NCBI GenBank assembly: GCA_031308135.1
Contig: JAHLJT010000631.1
Span: 154,149,276 to 154,213,275, forward strand
Direction: 5' to 3'
Length of the DNA: 64,000 nt
From: Acheta domesticus
Lineage: Eukaryota; Arthropoda; Insecta; Orthoptera; Gryllidae
In this document: one piece after another, positions 10,071 to 22,333 of the stretch
Layout: each line of letters starts with the position of its first letter
Numbering within the stretch: position 1 is the stretch's first letter
Translations under genes and position numbers: made by a program
The notes under the pieces: generated by a model
What the model was told of the DNA's origin: nothing
Database searches by the model: none
What the model saw: only the letters and a program-made list of their open reading frames with translations

Positions 10071-11834
10071 CTGCGCGCAACAGATTGACATTCACACCTG
10101 AGTGCACTCACATAATGCGTGTGATAAGTCAGAGGCGTTGAAATATTAATTTCTCATATACGTTTGTGTGTATGTATGGAATAATATACGTAGTGCATAT
10201 ACGTATACGTAGTATATTATGTAGTAAGCATTTGGTTGAGAGGCGATTTCTCGTGTTTCGAGTTTCAGAAGTTTTTCGAGAATAGTTTTGTTCCATATTT
10301 ATTATCGTTACTTATTTATTATCGTTTATCGAGATGTTTTTTAGTGTTACAATATTTTAATCATAAAAACACTTCATTTTTACTTCAGTGAGATTAATTT
10401 ATATTAATTATAATCGTAAATATTTTTGTTCGGTAAAAATGTGGATTTTAAAAATGTTTCAAACAAATAAATTTCTTATCTAATAATGTATAATAAACAT
10501 TTTTAGTTTTCCGAATATTTGTGACTTACGATATATTTGACTAATTTATTTTGTTACATTCGTTCAGTGTTTACATAATATTTGTGTAGTATATTCTAGT
10601 ATTCATATTTGTTACTAGTGGTGTTCTTCCCCACAGAGCCAAAATTTGGAATTTCCACGGTTTGGAACCTAAGTCCGAATAGGAATTTAACAATTTTTGG
10701 GGAATATTGACGAGAATGATGAAGAGGCGATATATTCGATTTATGGAGGAGATTCCGATATAGATGATGTGATGCTACTAACTAATCAACTCAAAACTTT
10801 TCTGTGAAAATGAGCCAAAAATTCCGTATTTGCAGTCATGCTCAAATGCCTTTTTATCAAAAAAAACTTTTTCTTCAGACTTTTTGTAGGGATAGTGATA
10901 AATGCACTGTATAAAATGACAAGTTTTCACTCTTCAACATTTCCTAAAGTAATTGTTCAGTTCTACCATTAGGAAACCGAAAAATTCATATAAATCAAAA
11001 ACTGAACTTTGGGCGGCGATAGATGGCAGCTGGCAATATAAGACGGACGGGCAAGCGGATGGACAGCCGTTTTCAAAAACAAGACAACACTTTTTCGGTA
11101 TCAGGGGCCCCAAAACGTGTATTTCCGTTGATATCTCGACATCGACTCTCCGCAGCATCACATAACTTTCCCTATAACTCGTGTATTACTCGGTATATAG
11201 TACATATGTATTTGAGAAAGTAAAAACAATCAAACAGCTTTCATTTTGACTGAAAAATGCAAACATTTCATTGTGTTCTTCCGCCTATTCTCTTATCATG
11301 TGCACCATGGATATCGAATCAGTGCGTCACTGCTTACGTCATAGTTGGCATCGTGCGTCAGCAAGGCTCCAAGGAAGAGTGCTTCCGTCATTAAATATTT
11401 GCAATCTATGGAACAGCAGATTTTCATATTTTTTGTACGTAAATTATTGTTCTATTGTGTATCTGTATACACGAATATGTTATTGTAGTACCGCTGAAGA
11501 CTGATTTTGTTAAAATATTTAATTTTTGCATTAATATGCGAGTATATTTTATTTGTTGTTCTTGAATTTTGGGCGTATAACGTTTTGGGAAAATATTTTA
11601 TGTGTTTCTTCAGCAGCATTTCTGCTGCTGCAGGTCACTATCAGTTGGAAATTTTGCAATATTTATAATTACTTTGTCTTTACTTTTATTAAGTCATTAA
11701 TTGAATAAAAGCAATGTAAAAGAAATGTATTTTGTATAAACATTGTATTACTTTTCCGAATTGAATGAACGGTATGACAGTAAACGTTCAACATTTGAAA
11801 GTAACAAGATGGTGGGGGACGGGCGAAGACTTAC
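10071..11834 (-). other. gene 1 intron between the two large exons (1764 bp)
   Basis: Bounded by GTAAGT (at 11834-11829) and GCGCAG (ending 10071) on the minus strand. Inside are an acidic ORF scrap at 10698-10808 (DENDEEAIYS, GGDSDIDD) that could be the start of a piggyBac-like transposase, and a minus-orientation piece of the AT-rich repeat family near 10930-11130. The rest is AT-rich with no recognisable content. Confidence 0.6.
10930..11130 (-). repeat. AT-rich 1.5-kb family, fragment
   Basis: Minus-strand match to the family's left part (the GCCGCCCAAAG and TTTCGGTTTCCTAATGGTA blocks), followed by a piece of the TTTTTCGGTATCAGGG block in the opposite order, so it is rearranged. Located in the gene 1 intron. 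Confidence 0.5.
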
Positions 11835-12841
11835 GCGTCGGGCAGGGCGGCGGCCGGGGCGTCAGTAGACGTGACGGCGCTGGCGTCGCCGGTGCCGGCG
11901 CTGGCGCCGCTGACGGCCGACACCGCGGCCGTGAGCTCCGCGCTGCCGCTGCCGAGGTCGAGGTCATGGTCGTGGTCGTGGTCGCCCGTGGTGTCCACGT
12001 CGCCGTCGCCGCCCGCGCCGCCGCTGGCGCTGATCAGCGGCAGCGTGGGCAGCACCTCCGCCCCCGCCCCACCCCCGCCGCTAACCTCGGGCTGTTCGGG
12101 CTGGATCACCTCCGCCTTCTGCTCGACGCCTGGGACGTGGTCCTCCGGCGCGGGCGTGGGAGGCGGCGGCTGCGGGAAGTGGGCCGGGGAGTGGGCACCG
12201 TAGAACGTGGGCACGTGTGTGAGCACGCCTAGATCGTAGCCACCGAAGGCGCCGAAGCCCAACCCGTTGTAGGCCGCGTTATTCCCTATTGTGGGCACGA
12301 CGTTGACGATGATGCCGTGATGGGCAGGGTGAGCGGGATGGGGCAAGTGGCCCGTGGCGACGACGGGGACGACGTGTGGGACGACAGGAGGGTGGGCGAA
12401 GAGGGGACCGGGGGCGGGCGCCGGGTGGAGCGGGAAGTGCGGCCGCTGCGGCGCGAGGCCGTGGGCGCCCGGGGCGAGGGCGTGCGCTCCGGCGGCGGCG
12501 TCCGCGCCGCACAGCGCCCCGCCGCAGGAGGGCTGGCCGAAGGGGCGGTTGGCGGCGAAGGCGGGCGCGTGGGAGGGCGCGGGCGCCGGGGCGGGCGCCG
12601 GGACGCTGTAGGCGGCCTCCCGCCGGCGCCGCGTGGCCAGGTGGAAGCCGCCCGGGGCGTCGAAGAGCGCGCCGTACGGCGAGTTCTTGCGCAGCGCCTC
12701 CGCCGCAGTGAAGACGCTCTCGACGGCGGCGTCGCCCCCGAAGACGGGCAGCGAGAAGGCAGTGACGCCCGGCTGCAGCCCCAGCGCCTGCCCCTGCCCT
12801 TGCGCCTGCGCCCATGCCACCGCCAGCGCCAACGCCAGCGC
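11835..12841 (-). CDS. gene 1, large exon: secreted Ala/Pro/His-rich structural protein of unknown family
   Basis: The exon starts after an acceptor (ATGTGCGCAG ending 12842) and ends at a perfect donor, GTAAGT, at 11834-11829. It has 335 codons plus 2 bases; the next exon at 10070 supplies the third base, so the joined protein is about 544 residues plus exon 1. An in-frame TAG lies just upstream of the acceptor and there is no ATG, so an upstream exon must supply the start. Residues 1-11 (ALALALAVAWA) look like the core of a signal peptide. Then: a short Gln/Gly stretch, a conserved-looking block (GVTAFSLPVFGG), a basic RRRR at about residues 71-74 that could be a furin-type processing site, an APAPAPAP tract, the only two cysteines (PSCGGALCG), His/Pro-rich repeats, a hydrophobic IIVNVVPTIG segment, and an Asp/His tract (DHDHDHD) near the end. 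It probably acts in the extracellular matrix or cuticle. I recognise no family. Confidence 0.75.
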
Positions 12842-13009
12842 CTGCGCACATACACCCAGGCTCTAAACATTTAGGATTCAGGGAAGGCCAATAAGCGCTT
12901 TTAAAATTTTTCTCTGAACGAATAGTTCACATTTTGCTCTTTAAAAATACAGTAAACTCCCCATTATCCAGGGTCATCTTCCGTTTCCTCTTTACGGTCA
13001 TATTCCTTT

Positions 13010-13570
13010 TCCTTTTTACTTTCTCGCAACTGCTTATGTAGTACAGAGGAAATATTGTAATGTTGGAAGAAAAAGGCTAAGTTTCGTCACAAAAACTCTT
13101 ATTGCCGGGCTCTGGTAACGAATAAGTGGATAAATCTTGCCCAAATATTTAGTCAACTATTGCTCTAATATGTTGTGTAGGCAGAATCCATGTTTTGTGT
13201 CTTTCAATCCGAAAAATTGATTGACGGCAAAACACGTTTCCAACTGCCTGACCCTGTGACCGTCTGTGAACAACGCTGGCGGTTAAACCGTTCAGCTGGT
13301 TTTCTTCAAAATTGATATTCCTCAATCGATCTGGCTGATGTCGCGGCCCCTTGAATTTGAAACTGATATTTTAATTTTGCAGGGGGTACTTACATGAAGC
13401 CCCTCAGACATTTCGAAAATTTAAAAAAATGGCACCAATTGTTTTATTACATTTTGGTGTCGGATTTAGACGCTTAAGAGAATAAGGCGGGTCTAATTTA
13501 CGCTGAAATCCCTGATTTTTCGAAAAGTGCAAAACTCAAAATTTATTCGTTGTCTTCCTTCAACTAAAAT
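13010..13570 (-). repeat. AT-rich 1.5-kb family, right-half copy, minus orientation
   Basis: Starts with the inverted right end (TTTACTTTCTCGC) and runs through the inverted TTATCCACTT, GACGGCAAAAC, GTGAACAACGC and GATGTCGCGGCCCC blocks. It is the cleanest uninterrupted version of the stretch into which the LINE at 57016 is inserted. Confidence 0.65.
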
Positions 13571-14035
13571 ATTGAATATTGCAAGGATATTAATGATCCA
13601 ATGAATGAGTTAGGATTAACATATTATCCAAATGAATACCGACTCTTTATACTCGTAGATTCGTCCAAGTTCAGTTTCAAGGCTGTGCTCTTACACAAAG
13701 TATTCATCTATTCCCTTAGCATGTTCGGGCCTTTTAAAAGAATCTAACGAAACTATGAACGTAATCCTAAGAAGTATCGAGTATGAAAATCGCAAATCGC
13801 ATACACGCGCAGATTTTAAAGTAATATCATTGTTACTTGTTCTTCAAGGGGTATTTGCTAAATACTGCTGCTTTCTTTGCATGTGGGATAGCAGAGCAAT
13901 AGAAAAGCACTATGAAACCAAAGAGTGGCCCCAAAGAAATTAATTGATTCCGGGCGAAGCAAATGTGAATTCACATTGGTGAATTTGGTGAATTCACAAA
14001 GTAACCTCTTACCTCTACTTCACATCAAACTATCA
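13570..14035. other. spacer, nothing recognised
   Basis: AT-rich; contains a short direct GAATTC/TGAATTCACA repetition near 13965-13998 and no gene. Confidence 0.4.
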
Positions 14036-14337
14036 ATTTTGACGAAAACCGGCTGAGCGGTTTAGGCGCCAGCGTTGACCACAGACGGACAGACACGTTG
14101 ACCACAGACAGATACGGGCGTCCGGCCGTCAATCGATTTTGTAGTACAAAGAAGCAACAAAACATCGATTAGGAATACACCACAAGACAGAGGACTTTTT
14201 TCTAAATTTAGCTACAGGATTTATCCAGTTTTTCCTTACCAGACCCAAGCTATAAGCGTTTTTCTGGTGAAAATTAGCCGTTATCCGGCGCACGATTATA
14301 TATTCTCTTCTTACGAAGTATTCGTAAGATGAGAAAG
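14036..14337 (+). repeat. AT-rich 1.5-kb family, right-end copy, plus orientation
   Basis: Contains the CTGAGCGGTTTAGGCGC, TTGACCACAGAC, ATTTATCC and terminal palindrome blocks and ends GAGAAAGTAAAAA at about 14339, where it abuts an inverted copy. Confidence 0.6.
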
Positions 14338-15270
14338 TAAAAATCTCCCAAAACGTGCTGCAGCCAGAATCCCTATTTTATGGGTCCTTGATATCGAAAA
14401 AACAATTGAACCAAAACGTCTGTCCGTCCGTCTGTCCATCTGTCGGTGAACAACGCTAGCGACTAAAACGTTCAGCCGATTTAATCCAAAATTGATACTT
14501 CCCAATCGATCTGAATGATCTCGCGGCCCCTTGAATTTGAAACCGCTATTTTAATTTTGGAGGGTACTGTACATGACGCCCCTGGAACACTTTCAAAATT
14601 TTCAAAAAAATGGCAGCAATAATTTTTACTAAATGTTGTTGTTAATTAGTCTGAAGGTCATTTAAAAGGAGGTAGGCGTAGGTCCCAAAAACCTCGGATT
14701 TTTCGAAAATTGAAAAAATTCAAAGTTTTTTCGGCACCTTCCTAAAACTACAATTATGAAAATAATTTTTTTTAAATGAAATATGTTCATAAAAAACAGA
14801 TCTTTAAATAAGGTCATGTTCAATTTTTCAAAAACAAATATTTTTTCGAAAATTTGTGTCAAACAGACTTTTTTCTTTAAACCATTTCTTCTTAAAATCT
14901 GCACAACGTTTTTTTATTAAATTGGGACATGAGATAGCATAAAGGAAGCTTCAGACAATGGTGTGGGTTTCATGTTTGTTGAAATGCCTGATTTTGCAAT
15001 TTTTTTTAATTAAAACAATTTCGGTGACTTTCTACAACTAGAGTTATGAGAATATGAAGATACAATTGTTTTTCTTAATGAAATATACCCATCAAAAACA
15101 AATCTTAAAATAAGATGCTGTTTAATTTTTGAAAATATGAGTAGTTTTCCTATAATTTTCTGCCAAACATAATAGCCCGCTTGGAATTCACTGCGTTTTC
15201 AGTGTCTTCTTACAACTACAATTGCGAAAATACATTCTTACAAAACCTATAATAACTGCTTAAGAACTCG
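14338..15270 (-). repeat. AT-rich 1.5-kb family, minus-orientation copy, partly duplicated
   Basis: Directly follows the plus-orientation copy, so the two meet right end to right end. The inverted GTCCGTCCGTCTGTCC, GATCTCGCGGCCCC and CTAAAACTACAATTATG blocks are present. From about 14990 a second stretch repeats the CAACTAGAGTTATGAG and ATGAGTAGTTTTC blocks, so at least two partial copies are joined. Confidence 0.55.
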
Positions 15271-16587
15271 GAAAGTTTATTATTAGCAGAAAAAACTCTT
15301 TTCACCACCTTTTAGTGCGAAACAACTGACAGTACATTGTCAAACAACCAATCATAAATGCTTAAAAGCTGTCACTCATTCGGAATGTTCATTGTTGATT
15401 GAAAACGCATCCCTTTTAGTGCAACGGTGGCCTACATAGACATTCTGTTCGGTTATCCAAATTATTTAATATCCGAACTATACCTTGTCCTAATTAGTTC
15501 GGATAATCGAAGTCCCACTGAATATTATAAAACTTCTGTTTGATAATCTCATAAGAAAACCAAAATATTAATTTTATTTAATACTATTAATAAATTAAAA
15601 TATGCGTACTGATGTAAATCACAAATCTTGACACATCTTGTGGCAGAAATGAAACTAATTATCTCCTCTGAACTCTGGATTTGCAGCAGTTCATAGTGCA
15701 TTTTCCTCAAAGCATTTTCCCGATTCTGTGTAGAACATAGCCAGAATACGTCTGCTAGCAATAATGAATGATGATAGTCTTTATACACAGCAAAAAGATC
15801 TCTCTGAGAACGGGAAAACTTTCGGCGACAGGCGTGCAATACTTCGCGAAGCAGCACTACTTTTCAGGAAGCCAAGATACAGGACGAAGAGCAGCGTTGA
15901 AAGAAGCCACAGAATTGATCATGCTTTGAAAGCAGTATTTAATCGGAATTCCCTTCGCTAAGAATTTCAATCCAATCACAACTAACAAAATCGCGTATGT
16001 AATTCTAGAAAATTTAGAGGTAATATTATGAAAACGACCCAATTCAGTTGGATTTCTTTTAATTTTTCTTTAACCGATTTCATTAATATCCATTGCCGGA
16101 ACACTCTTTGCTGGTGCATTTATTGAATTTAGTGCGTAATGAAATACTCATTAGCTAAGTTTTTATCTCTCCAAGAAGTAATAAATAGTCGATTGAGTTG
16201 AGGTTGCTGTTAGAGGGTCAAAGGTGAAAAATATAATCGTATCTGCATCCACTGATGAGAAGTCGTTAGAAACGACTCCCAATCTACGGAACGCAACGTG
16301 CCCTATGGCGTCACACCTCGAATTATCCTGTCACGCATCCGTGTATTCATGGATATTCCTTACACAAACATTGAAAAATTGTCAACAAATAGTGGAAAAT
16401 GTGCCAATACAATGTTACACCGTCGTTGTTGCTATATTCCGGCTACTCATATACGTAGTAAATTATTTTCTGTAATTCATGGCCCTTGCTACCGAAAAAG
16501 TTGTTTTCCACAAGTATCTATCCATCAGGTCAATGAACTCAATTAAAGCGCGTGAACGGTACATAGACTAAATTATATGAATTAGAA
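15271..16587. other. AT-rich spacer, nothing recognised
   Basis: A 102-codon minus-strand ORF (15549-15857) and two overlapping plus-strand ORFs near 16224-16546 have no recognisable motif, no splice context and no similarity to other parts of the window. They are not called as genes. Confidence 0.4.
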
Positions 16588-18131
16588 CTAGTGGTGCTAC
16601 AAAATTGCACATAAAAAATTCTTGAAATAATCTCCTAATTTCTTTGGTCTGGGCTAGCATTTCGGTTTAGTTCCACCCTCCTCCCAACTGCCATTTAGCA
16701 CCACACAAACATTTTTTGTTTTATTTTTTTTCAGACTTTCCTTTCCCTAATAGTAGCACTGAAACATGACTTTAAGAATGCCTTAGAGGGGTAAAATCTT
16801 ATCCTACATGGAAATTTTCGTTTAAAAGTTTGGAGCCATTTGTCGTTTCAGCGTCACTATAAAAGAGAAATTGAAAGTTCCTTTTAACAAAAAACACGAG
16901 TTTTCCGAAAACTTCATTGGAAATCACCTGAAGCACTGCTATTCACACAAAGATTACTGTATACAAATACACATTAAGCAAACAAATAATACGTTATTAT
17001 AAACAAATAGCTGGCAATGGTAATATTAACGGCGTAAATCATGTTAAAAATCTATTTGTGTGGTTTTTGAAAAAACAAACAAATACATCAAAGTTGCATT
17101 GTTATTCAATTCATTCAGCACTATCCGACAAAAAAATTAAGGAAAAAAATTGAAACCGATTTCGAGAAAATGGTTTTTGTCCGTTTCTGAAATGCAGAAC
17201 TTAATTTCACACAAAACTTTTGAGTTTTCGAGAAACTTTAAAACATATCACTTAAAGCACTTGTTCTAACAAATGCAATAATGTATACAAATCGTCCTTA
17301 TTGTAAATATTAACGCCGCGAGAGAGATCCAAAAAATACATTAAAAAAATAAAAGTGCAGTAAAATGCCGTTCATGTAATCTTATCCAGTGCATTTAACA
17401 TTATGTCTACCAAATATTTTTGAGAAATCCTTGGTTTTAATATATTTTAAACATTGCCCATTTTTCACTCAAAATGGCGCGAAAACTACTAATATTTTAA
17501 AAAAATGTGCATGACATTAATGAAAGAACAAAGTTTGTGGAACAAATTTCATTTGAAGAAAAAATCTATCTTCAGTATTGTAATTGTAGGAAGACAAAAA
17601 ATATGAACTATTGCACTTTTCAAACATAATACATTTCATGTCAATGAAAATGAAACCTTCACCATACTCTTAAGCATCTTTTACGCTAACCAACCATAAA
17701 ATTTAATCAAAAAGATTGGAATATTTTTTCGATTTATTTTTTAATGTTGTGGAGGTTTTATGTAAAGTACCCCAAAATTAAAACCGACTTCAAATTCAGA
17801 TGGCCGCGACAACGACCACATCGTTTGGGAAATATCAATGATAGTGAAAATCCTACTTACGGTTTAGCCGCTAGCGCTGTTCACAGACGGACAACGAGAC
17901 GGACAGATGCTTAGCCGTCAATCGATTTTTCGGTATCAAGGACCGGCAAAACATTGAATCTGACTATACGTTTTATAGGAAGTAATTTACTATATAGGGA
18001 GAAAATTTATCCACTTTATCGATACCAGAGCCCGACAATAAGAGTTTTTCTGTCGAAACTTCGCCGTTATTTCTCGTAGCATTTTAACACTTTCCCTATT
18101 CTGTGTAAGCAGTAGTGAGAAAGTAAAAATA
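16588..18131 (+). repeat. AT-rich 1.5-kb family, near full-length copy
   Basis: Begins AACTAGTGGTGCTAC and ends GTGAGAAAGTAAAAA. It carries all the internal blocks in the same order as 53207-54698, at similar length. No ORF survives. The element is noncoding. Confidence 0.65.
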
Positions 18132-18179
18132 ATGTTCAACAAATTTATATTAATCTTGTTGATGTTGTAACCCCTTTCA

Positions 18180-19095
18180 TTTGAAAGGGATATTTTAATT
18201 TTTTAAGTTATTTACGTGATGCTATCAGGTTAGTTATAATTTTAAAAATTTGTCAAATTTTCAACTGGTTGAGGATGTGTTTGACATCAATTATGTAGTC
18301 CAAGACTTTACCAATGTAATCATGGGAGCTTCACACCAAGTTATTAACTCTTATCAGTTTAAATTTAGCAAAAAGAAAGTCCCCTTATGGAACAACGAAT
18401 GTTGGGAAGCTATTAAAGCACCTTAAACTACCTTCAATGAATTTAAAGGAACAAAAGGAAACAAGACTGCTTACAAGAAAACCAGGTCCTATGCCAGAAG
18501 GATTATTAAAGATTACAAAAAGAAATAATGGACTACTTACGCATCATCAATCAACCTAAATAACATGACCGAATCTTGGAAGAAAATAAAGGCCATTCAT
18601 GACAATAAACTAACTAATAACACTCCTTTTTTATAATCCCACAAAAAATATTATAAATGACTACGCTACAATTGCTAACATGTTTCCTAAAATCTTCCAA
18701 TCCAATTCCTGAACAGCGAATTATAATGAAGAGTTGTTGAACGTTAAAAAATGTATTCGAAGACTCCTACAACAACTGCTGCCAAATACTACCGGAACGT
18801 TCTGACCTATCTAATGTTTCAGTCAAAATGCAGGAATTAAATGAATTTATCAATATAACAAACAATTCAACTCCTAAGTCAGATGGGATCTCCAACATCC
18901 TCATACAGAATCTTCGTGTAGAAGTCAAAGAAGTCCTCCTGAATATTTTTAATTTTGTTTAAATGGAAAACCTCCTCCAAGAAATGGGAAACAGCAGCCG
19001 TTATCCGAATCCCTAAAGCAGGCAACGCAAGATTCAATCCGGTTAACTAGCCCCTGATTTCACCAATATATAACCTATGCAAGACAGTTGAAAAC
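18180..19095 (+). pseudogene. LINE fragment: endonuclease end and start of reverse transcriptase (Jockey/I-like)
   Basis: Broken plus-strand translation gives FTNVIMGASHQVI, then KKVPLWNNECWEAIKAP (the VPWWNxEC linker typical of Jockey/I/R1-type LINEs), then YARRIIKDYKKK, YASSINLNN, then STPKSDGISNILIQNL (the pre-RT TAPGxDxI motif) and a KxWxxAxVIPIPK-like segment. At least six stops or frameshifts are present. It is cut off at 19095 exactly where an AT-rich family copy begins (AACTAGTGG), so that repeat may have inserted into it or recombined with it. Confidence 0.6.
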
Positions 19096-20080
19096 TAGTG
19101 GTGCTACAGCACAGCACAGACTTTCTCGTATTACTTTTCTGTTTATATCTATGCATTTTCCTTATTTATTCTCTATATTTCAGGATTCTAAAAAAAATTT
19201 TAGCTCTGTTTTAAAATTATCTCAGATTAAAGTTGTCTTAGGGGAGCGGGCGACTAATTTTGACGCCCAATTACTCTACAAATACTCATAGTTTGGAAAC
19301 ATTCAACGTGACCTTCTTTGGAGACATGTTTTTGATGAGCATACTCCATTAAGAAAAAATATTGTATCTTCACAATTGTAGTTGTAGGAAGAGGCCGATT
19401 TTTTTTAGTTTTTTTAGTTTTTTTTTAGTTTTTGCAAAATCGGGCATTTTAACGAACATGAAACCTACAACTTCCTCTTAAGCTACCGTTACATTATCGA
19501 CGAACATGGAACCTGCACCATTCTCTTATGCTTCCTTTACGCTAAGATCCCAATTTAATAAAAAAAAGTACGATTTTTAAGAGAAAATGTTTTAAAGAAA
19601 ATACAAATTGCCTATGTTTGACACAAAATTTCGCAAAAAATATTCATGTCTTTGAAAAATTGAATATGACCTGATTTAAAGATCTGTCTTTTATAAACAC
19701 ATTTCATTAAAAACTTTAGTGGCGCTACAACAGCACATACTTCCCGAATTATTATTAGAAACAGCTACGTAGGATTGAAATATTGCATTTTCTATCCTAC
19801 TAACATCTTATCTATTATTTGAAAACATCCAGTTCAACCAAGCAGCGAGCAACTCACTGTTTTCATCCAGTGATGTCAAAACTATGCGAATTCTACAACT
19901 GCATAAAAATATAATACGGAAGTTTTGTAAATTTGTATTGCAAAAAGAAGCCTGATACCATACAGCTTTATCAAGTCACAACAATGACACGTAATTCATA
20001 GAAATTCGCGACAGCAGAACGGAATTCAATTGTTGCATTCCCGGAATTGTCGATACTCCCTTAAAGAGCTAAGAATTTTT
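19096..20080 (+). repeat. AT-rich 1.5-kb family, left ends and scrambled pieces
   Basis: A left end (CTAGTGGTGCTACAGCACAG) starts at about 19097, followed by middle blocks in mixed order (GTTGTAGGAAGAGGCCGA; AACATGGAACCTGC). A second, worn left end (TTTAGTGGCGCTACAACAG) lies at about 19710. From 19760 the sequence is not repeat-like; a short RT-like scrap (KTMRILQLHKNIIRK) may be present at 19870-19930. Confidence 0.45.
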
Positions 20081-20259
20081 ATTTCCAATATTTGAAAATA
20101 ATAAATATGAAATAAATTACTTCTTTAAAAATTAATGTGTAAATGTTTAACAAAACGTCGAATATAAAGACAAACAAAGAAATAATATACAAAATTGCAA
20201 ATTCTAATTTACGTCGCATCCGCTGTCTGAAGCGCATTAAATTTGCAGCGGGCTATTAC

Positions 20260-20930
20260 GTTTGTCACGAAATTATAGAAAAACTTCTCGTATTTTCAAA
20301 AAATTAAGCATGACCTTATTTGAAGATGTATTTTTGACAAATTCATTTCACGGATAAAACCAGCTATCGCCGCCCAAAGTACATTTTTTGGACATTTTCT
20401 CAATTTTTCTAGGTTTCCTAATGGTAAACCGAAATATTAATTTTAGAATATTAAAGTACACAAAACCATGTCCTAAATGGTAATTTTCTTTTAAAAATTA
20501 ATAGCCGTTTTTAAGAAAATGGCGTTTAAGCGCTACTAAAAGTGCGAAATTTAAAGCTCCTTTTCACAGAAAATGTTTGAGTTTTCAAAAAACTTTATTT
20601 GAAATAATTTGAAGTACTTACATTTCCAAATTAAAGAAAGTTTACAAATTTCTGGTAATGTGCCTACTAAAAATGTGAGAAACCTTTCAAAAAAATTATA
20701 TATGTGTAATGTTTTTAAAACAAAAAAAACTTTACGTCATATTAATGAGTGCAATTAACACTGTCTGTTCGAAAACTTTGAAGAAAAACTTTGGAGCCAT
20801 TTAGGAGAAAATGGTGTTTGAGCGTTTTTGCTAGTAAACAGTTATCCGAAATATTCAAGCTTGAAAATGGACTTCTACAACTATCCACCTTAAGTGTAAC
20901 TTTTTTACCTTCTCGCCTTACGAATACTTT
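20260..20930. repeat. AT-rich 1.5-kb family, mixed-orientation pieces
   Basis: 20260-20345 matches the inverted GCGGGCTATTAC / GTCACGAAATTATAG block; 20350-20850 matches the left half in plus orientation (CTATCGCCGCCCAAAG, TTTCCTAATGGTA); 20890-20930 matches an inverted right end (CCTTCTCGCCTTACGAATAC). It is a composite of at least three pieces. Confidence 0.5.
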
Positions 20931-22158
20931 TTTTGATTGCAATTAAGGACGCTAGGATCAAAACACCTACGATCATCCGTAAGTATACGGACGATATGAT
21001 CATTCTCAGTAATGGGAAGAATGTCTCCTCTACGCAGGTCATACAGGCATACACATACACAAGATGTATTGCACACACGTTTAGGATCTTTGCTAGCAAA
21101 AATAGCTCTTATAATTATGCTTTCCTGATGGCAATGAACCTTACCAAATCCAACCCAACCAAGAAATCAATTATTTTAACAACATATGTACCAAATGGCA
21201 TTAAAATTTCATCCTGTAATCATCTATTATTCATCTGCACCAACTTGCTCGAAATCTGCAGAGACAGCTGACATGTTTGTACAACTTATGGTGATTCATA
21301 TTACGAACAAAATAGAAGCAAGAAGCTCAATTAACAAATCAACTGTTCCTGTGTGTCTTATTGACTTTGAAGAGGAAATTAATAGCAAAACATATTTCAC
21401 AATTGAGGTTTACCTGAAATTTACTGGAAAAGTTATGAATAAGATGTGGTCAAATCAATGGAATAATATCAAAGCAAGCCAAATTCATTAAAAAAACAAT
21501 GAATTGTTTGGCTTCAAAATGTTTGCAAAACTCTCCCGTCATAAACAGGTAACTTTTTCATGCATTAGATCAGGCCATACCATGTTTTCGCGTAGCCATA
21601 TGCTGGAGAAAAAACCTAACCCGTTATGTACCTCTTTGCTGCTGAACATTAATCACATCCGTCAGGTATGTCCCCAATACAATTTCGTCAGACAATTATT
21701 ATTGATGTATTTTTAATGTTAATATATAGTATATTTTTGTCTCCATAATCATAGAATCATAATGTTGTACCAACTTAACATCGTTAACGTAAAAGTAAAA
21801 CACAATATTTATTTAGTTGCTAATAACTTAGGTGTTCTTGCGACTCAAAATAAAATTAATAGAAAAATATTTTCTCAAGAAAAAGGCTTCAAACTTTTCT
21901 CACATTTTTGCTCAATTATAGCCATAGTTCCATCAAATCCTCTGGAATTTCAAAAATTGAGGAAGTTGATTGCCATTCGAAATATTCTTATAACTTCAGT
22001 ATTGAAGCTAGAGATATTTCTTAATGAAATTTATTTCTAAGTATTAATTTTTCAATCATATTGAGTACACTTTTTTAAAATATTAGCATATTTTGCACAA
22101 TATGGAGTTAATATGTGCAAGAATAACCGCAACATTTTAGCACAATAAATACAGATCT
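20931..22158. other. AT-rich spacer with unremarkable ORFs
   Basis: Plus-strand ORFs of 60-112 codons occur here (20933-21271, 21186-21491, 21504-21716, 21762-22040), but none has a recognisable motif or splice context. They may be relics of an unidentified repeat. Confidence 0.35.
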
Positions 22159-22333
22159 TACACTTCGATTTATTTAGAAGTGCACTTGCCGTAAATCAGC
22201 TGAAACGGTGTCATCCAAACGGGAGCTAACACGTCACTACGTGACGTCACTATGGTGACGTTTAACCTCCCGATTGGAAGACACCGTAACAACAGATTTA
22301 CATCAGGGGAAATTCTAAATAAATCGAAGTATA
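22159..22333. mobile_element. 175-bp fold-back (palindromic) MITE carrying a CRE-type site
   Basis: The two halves are inverted repeats of each other: CTTCGATTTATTTAGAA at 22163 pairs with TTCTAAATAAATCGAAG ending at 22329, and inner blocks pair too (ACGGTGTC.TCC with GGA.GACACCGT; ACGTCAC with GTGACGT). The centre holds TGACGTCA at 22242-22249. There is no coding capacity. A TA-type target duplication is possible but unclear. Confidence 0.6.

Noticed and set aside
10698..10808. A piggyBac-like transposase start (DENDEEAIYS, GGDSDIDD)
   Set aside because: Only 37 acidic codons with no catalytic region nearby; the resemblance is compositional.
12279..12874. Several Arg- and Ala-rich ORFs on both strands over gene 1's large exon
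   Set aside because: GC-rich DNA leaves all frames open. Only one frame has a signal-like start after an acceptor and ends at a GTAAGT in phase with the next exon.
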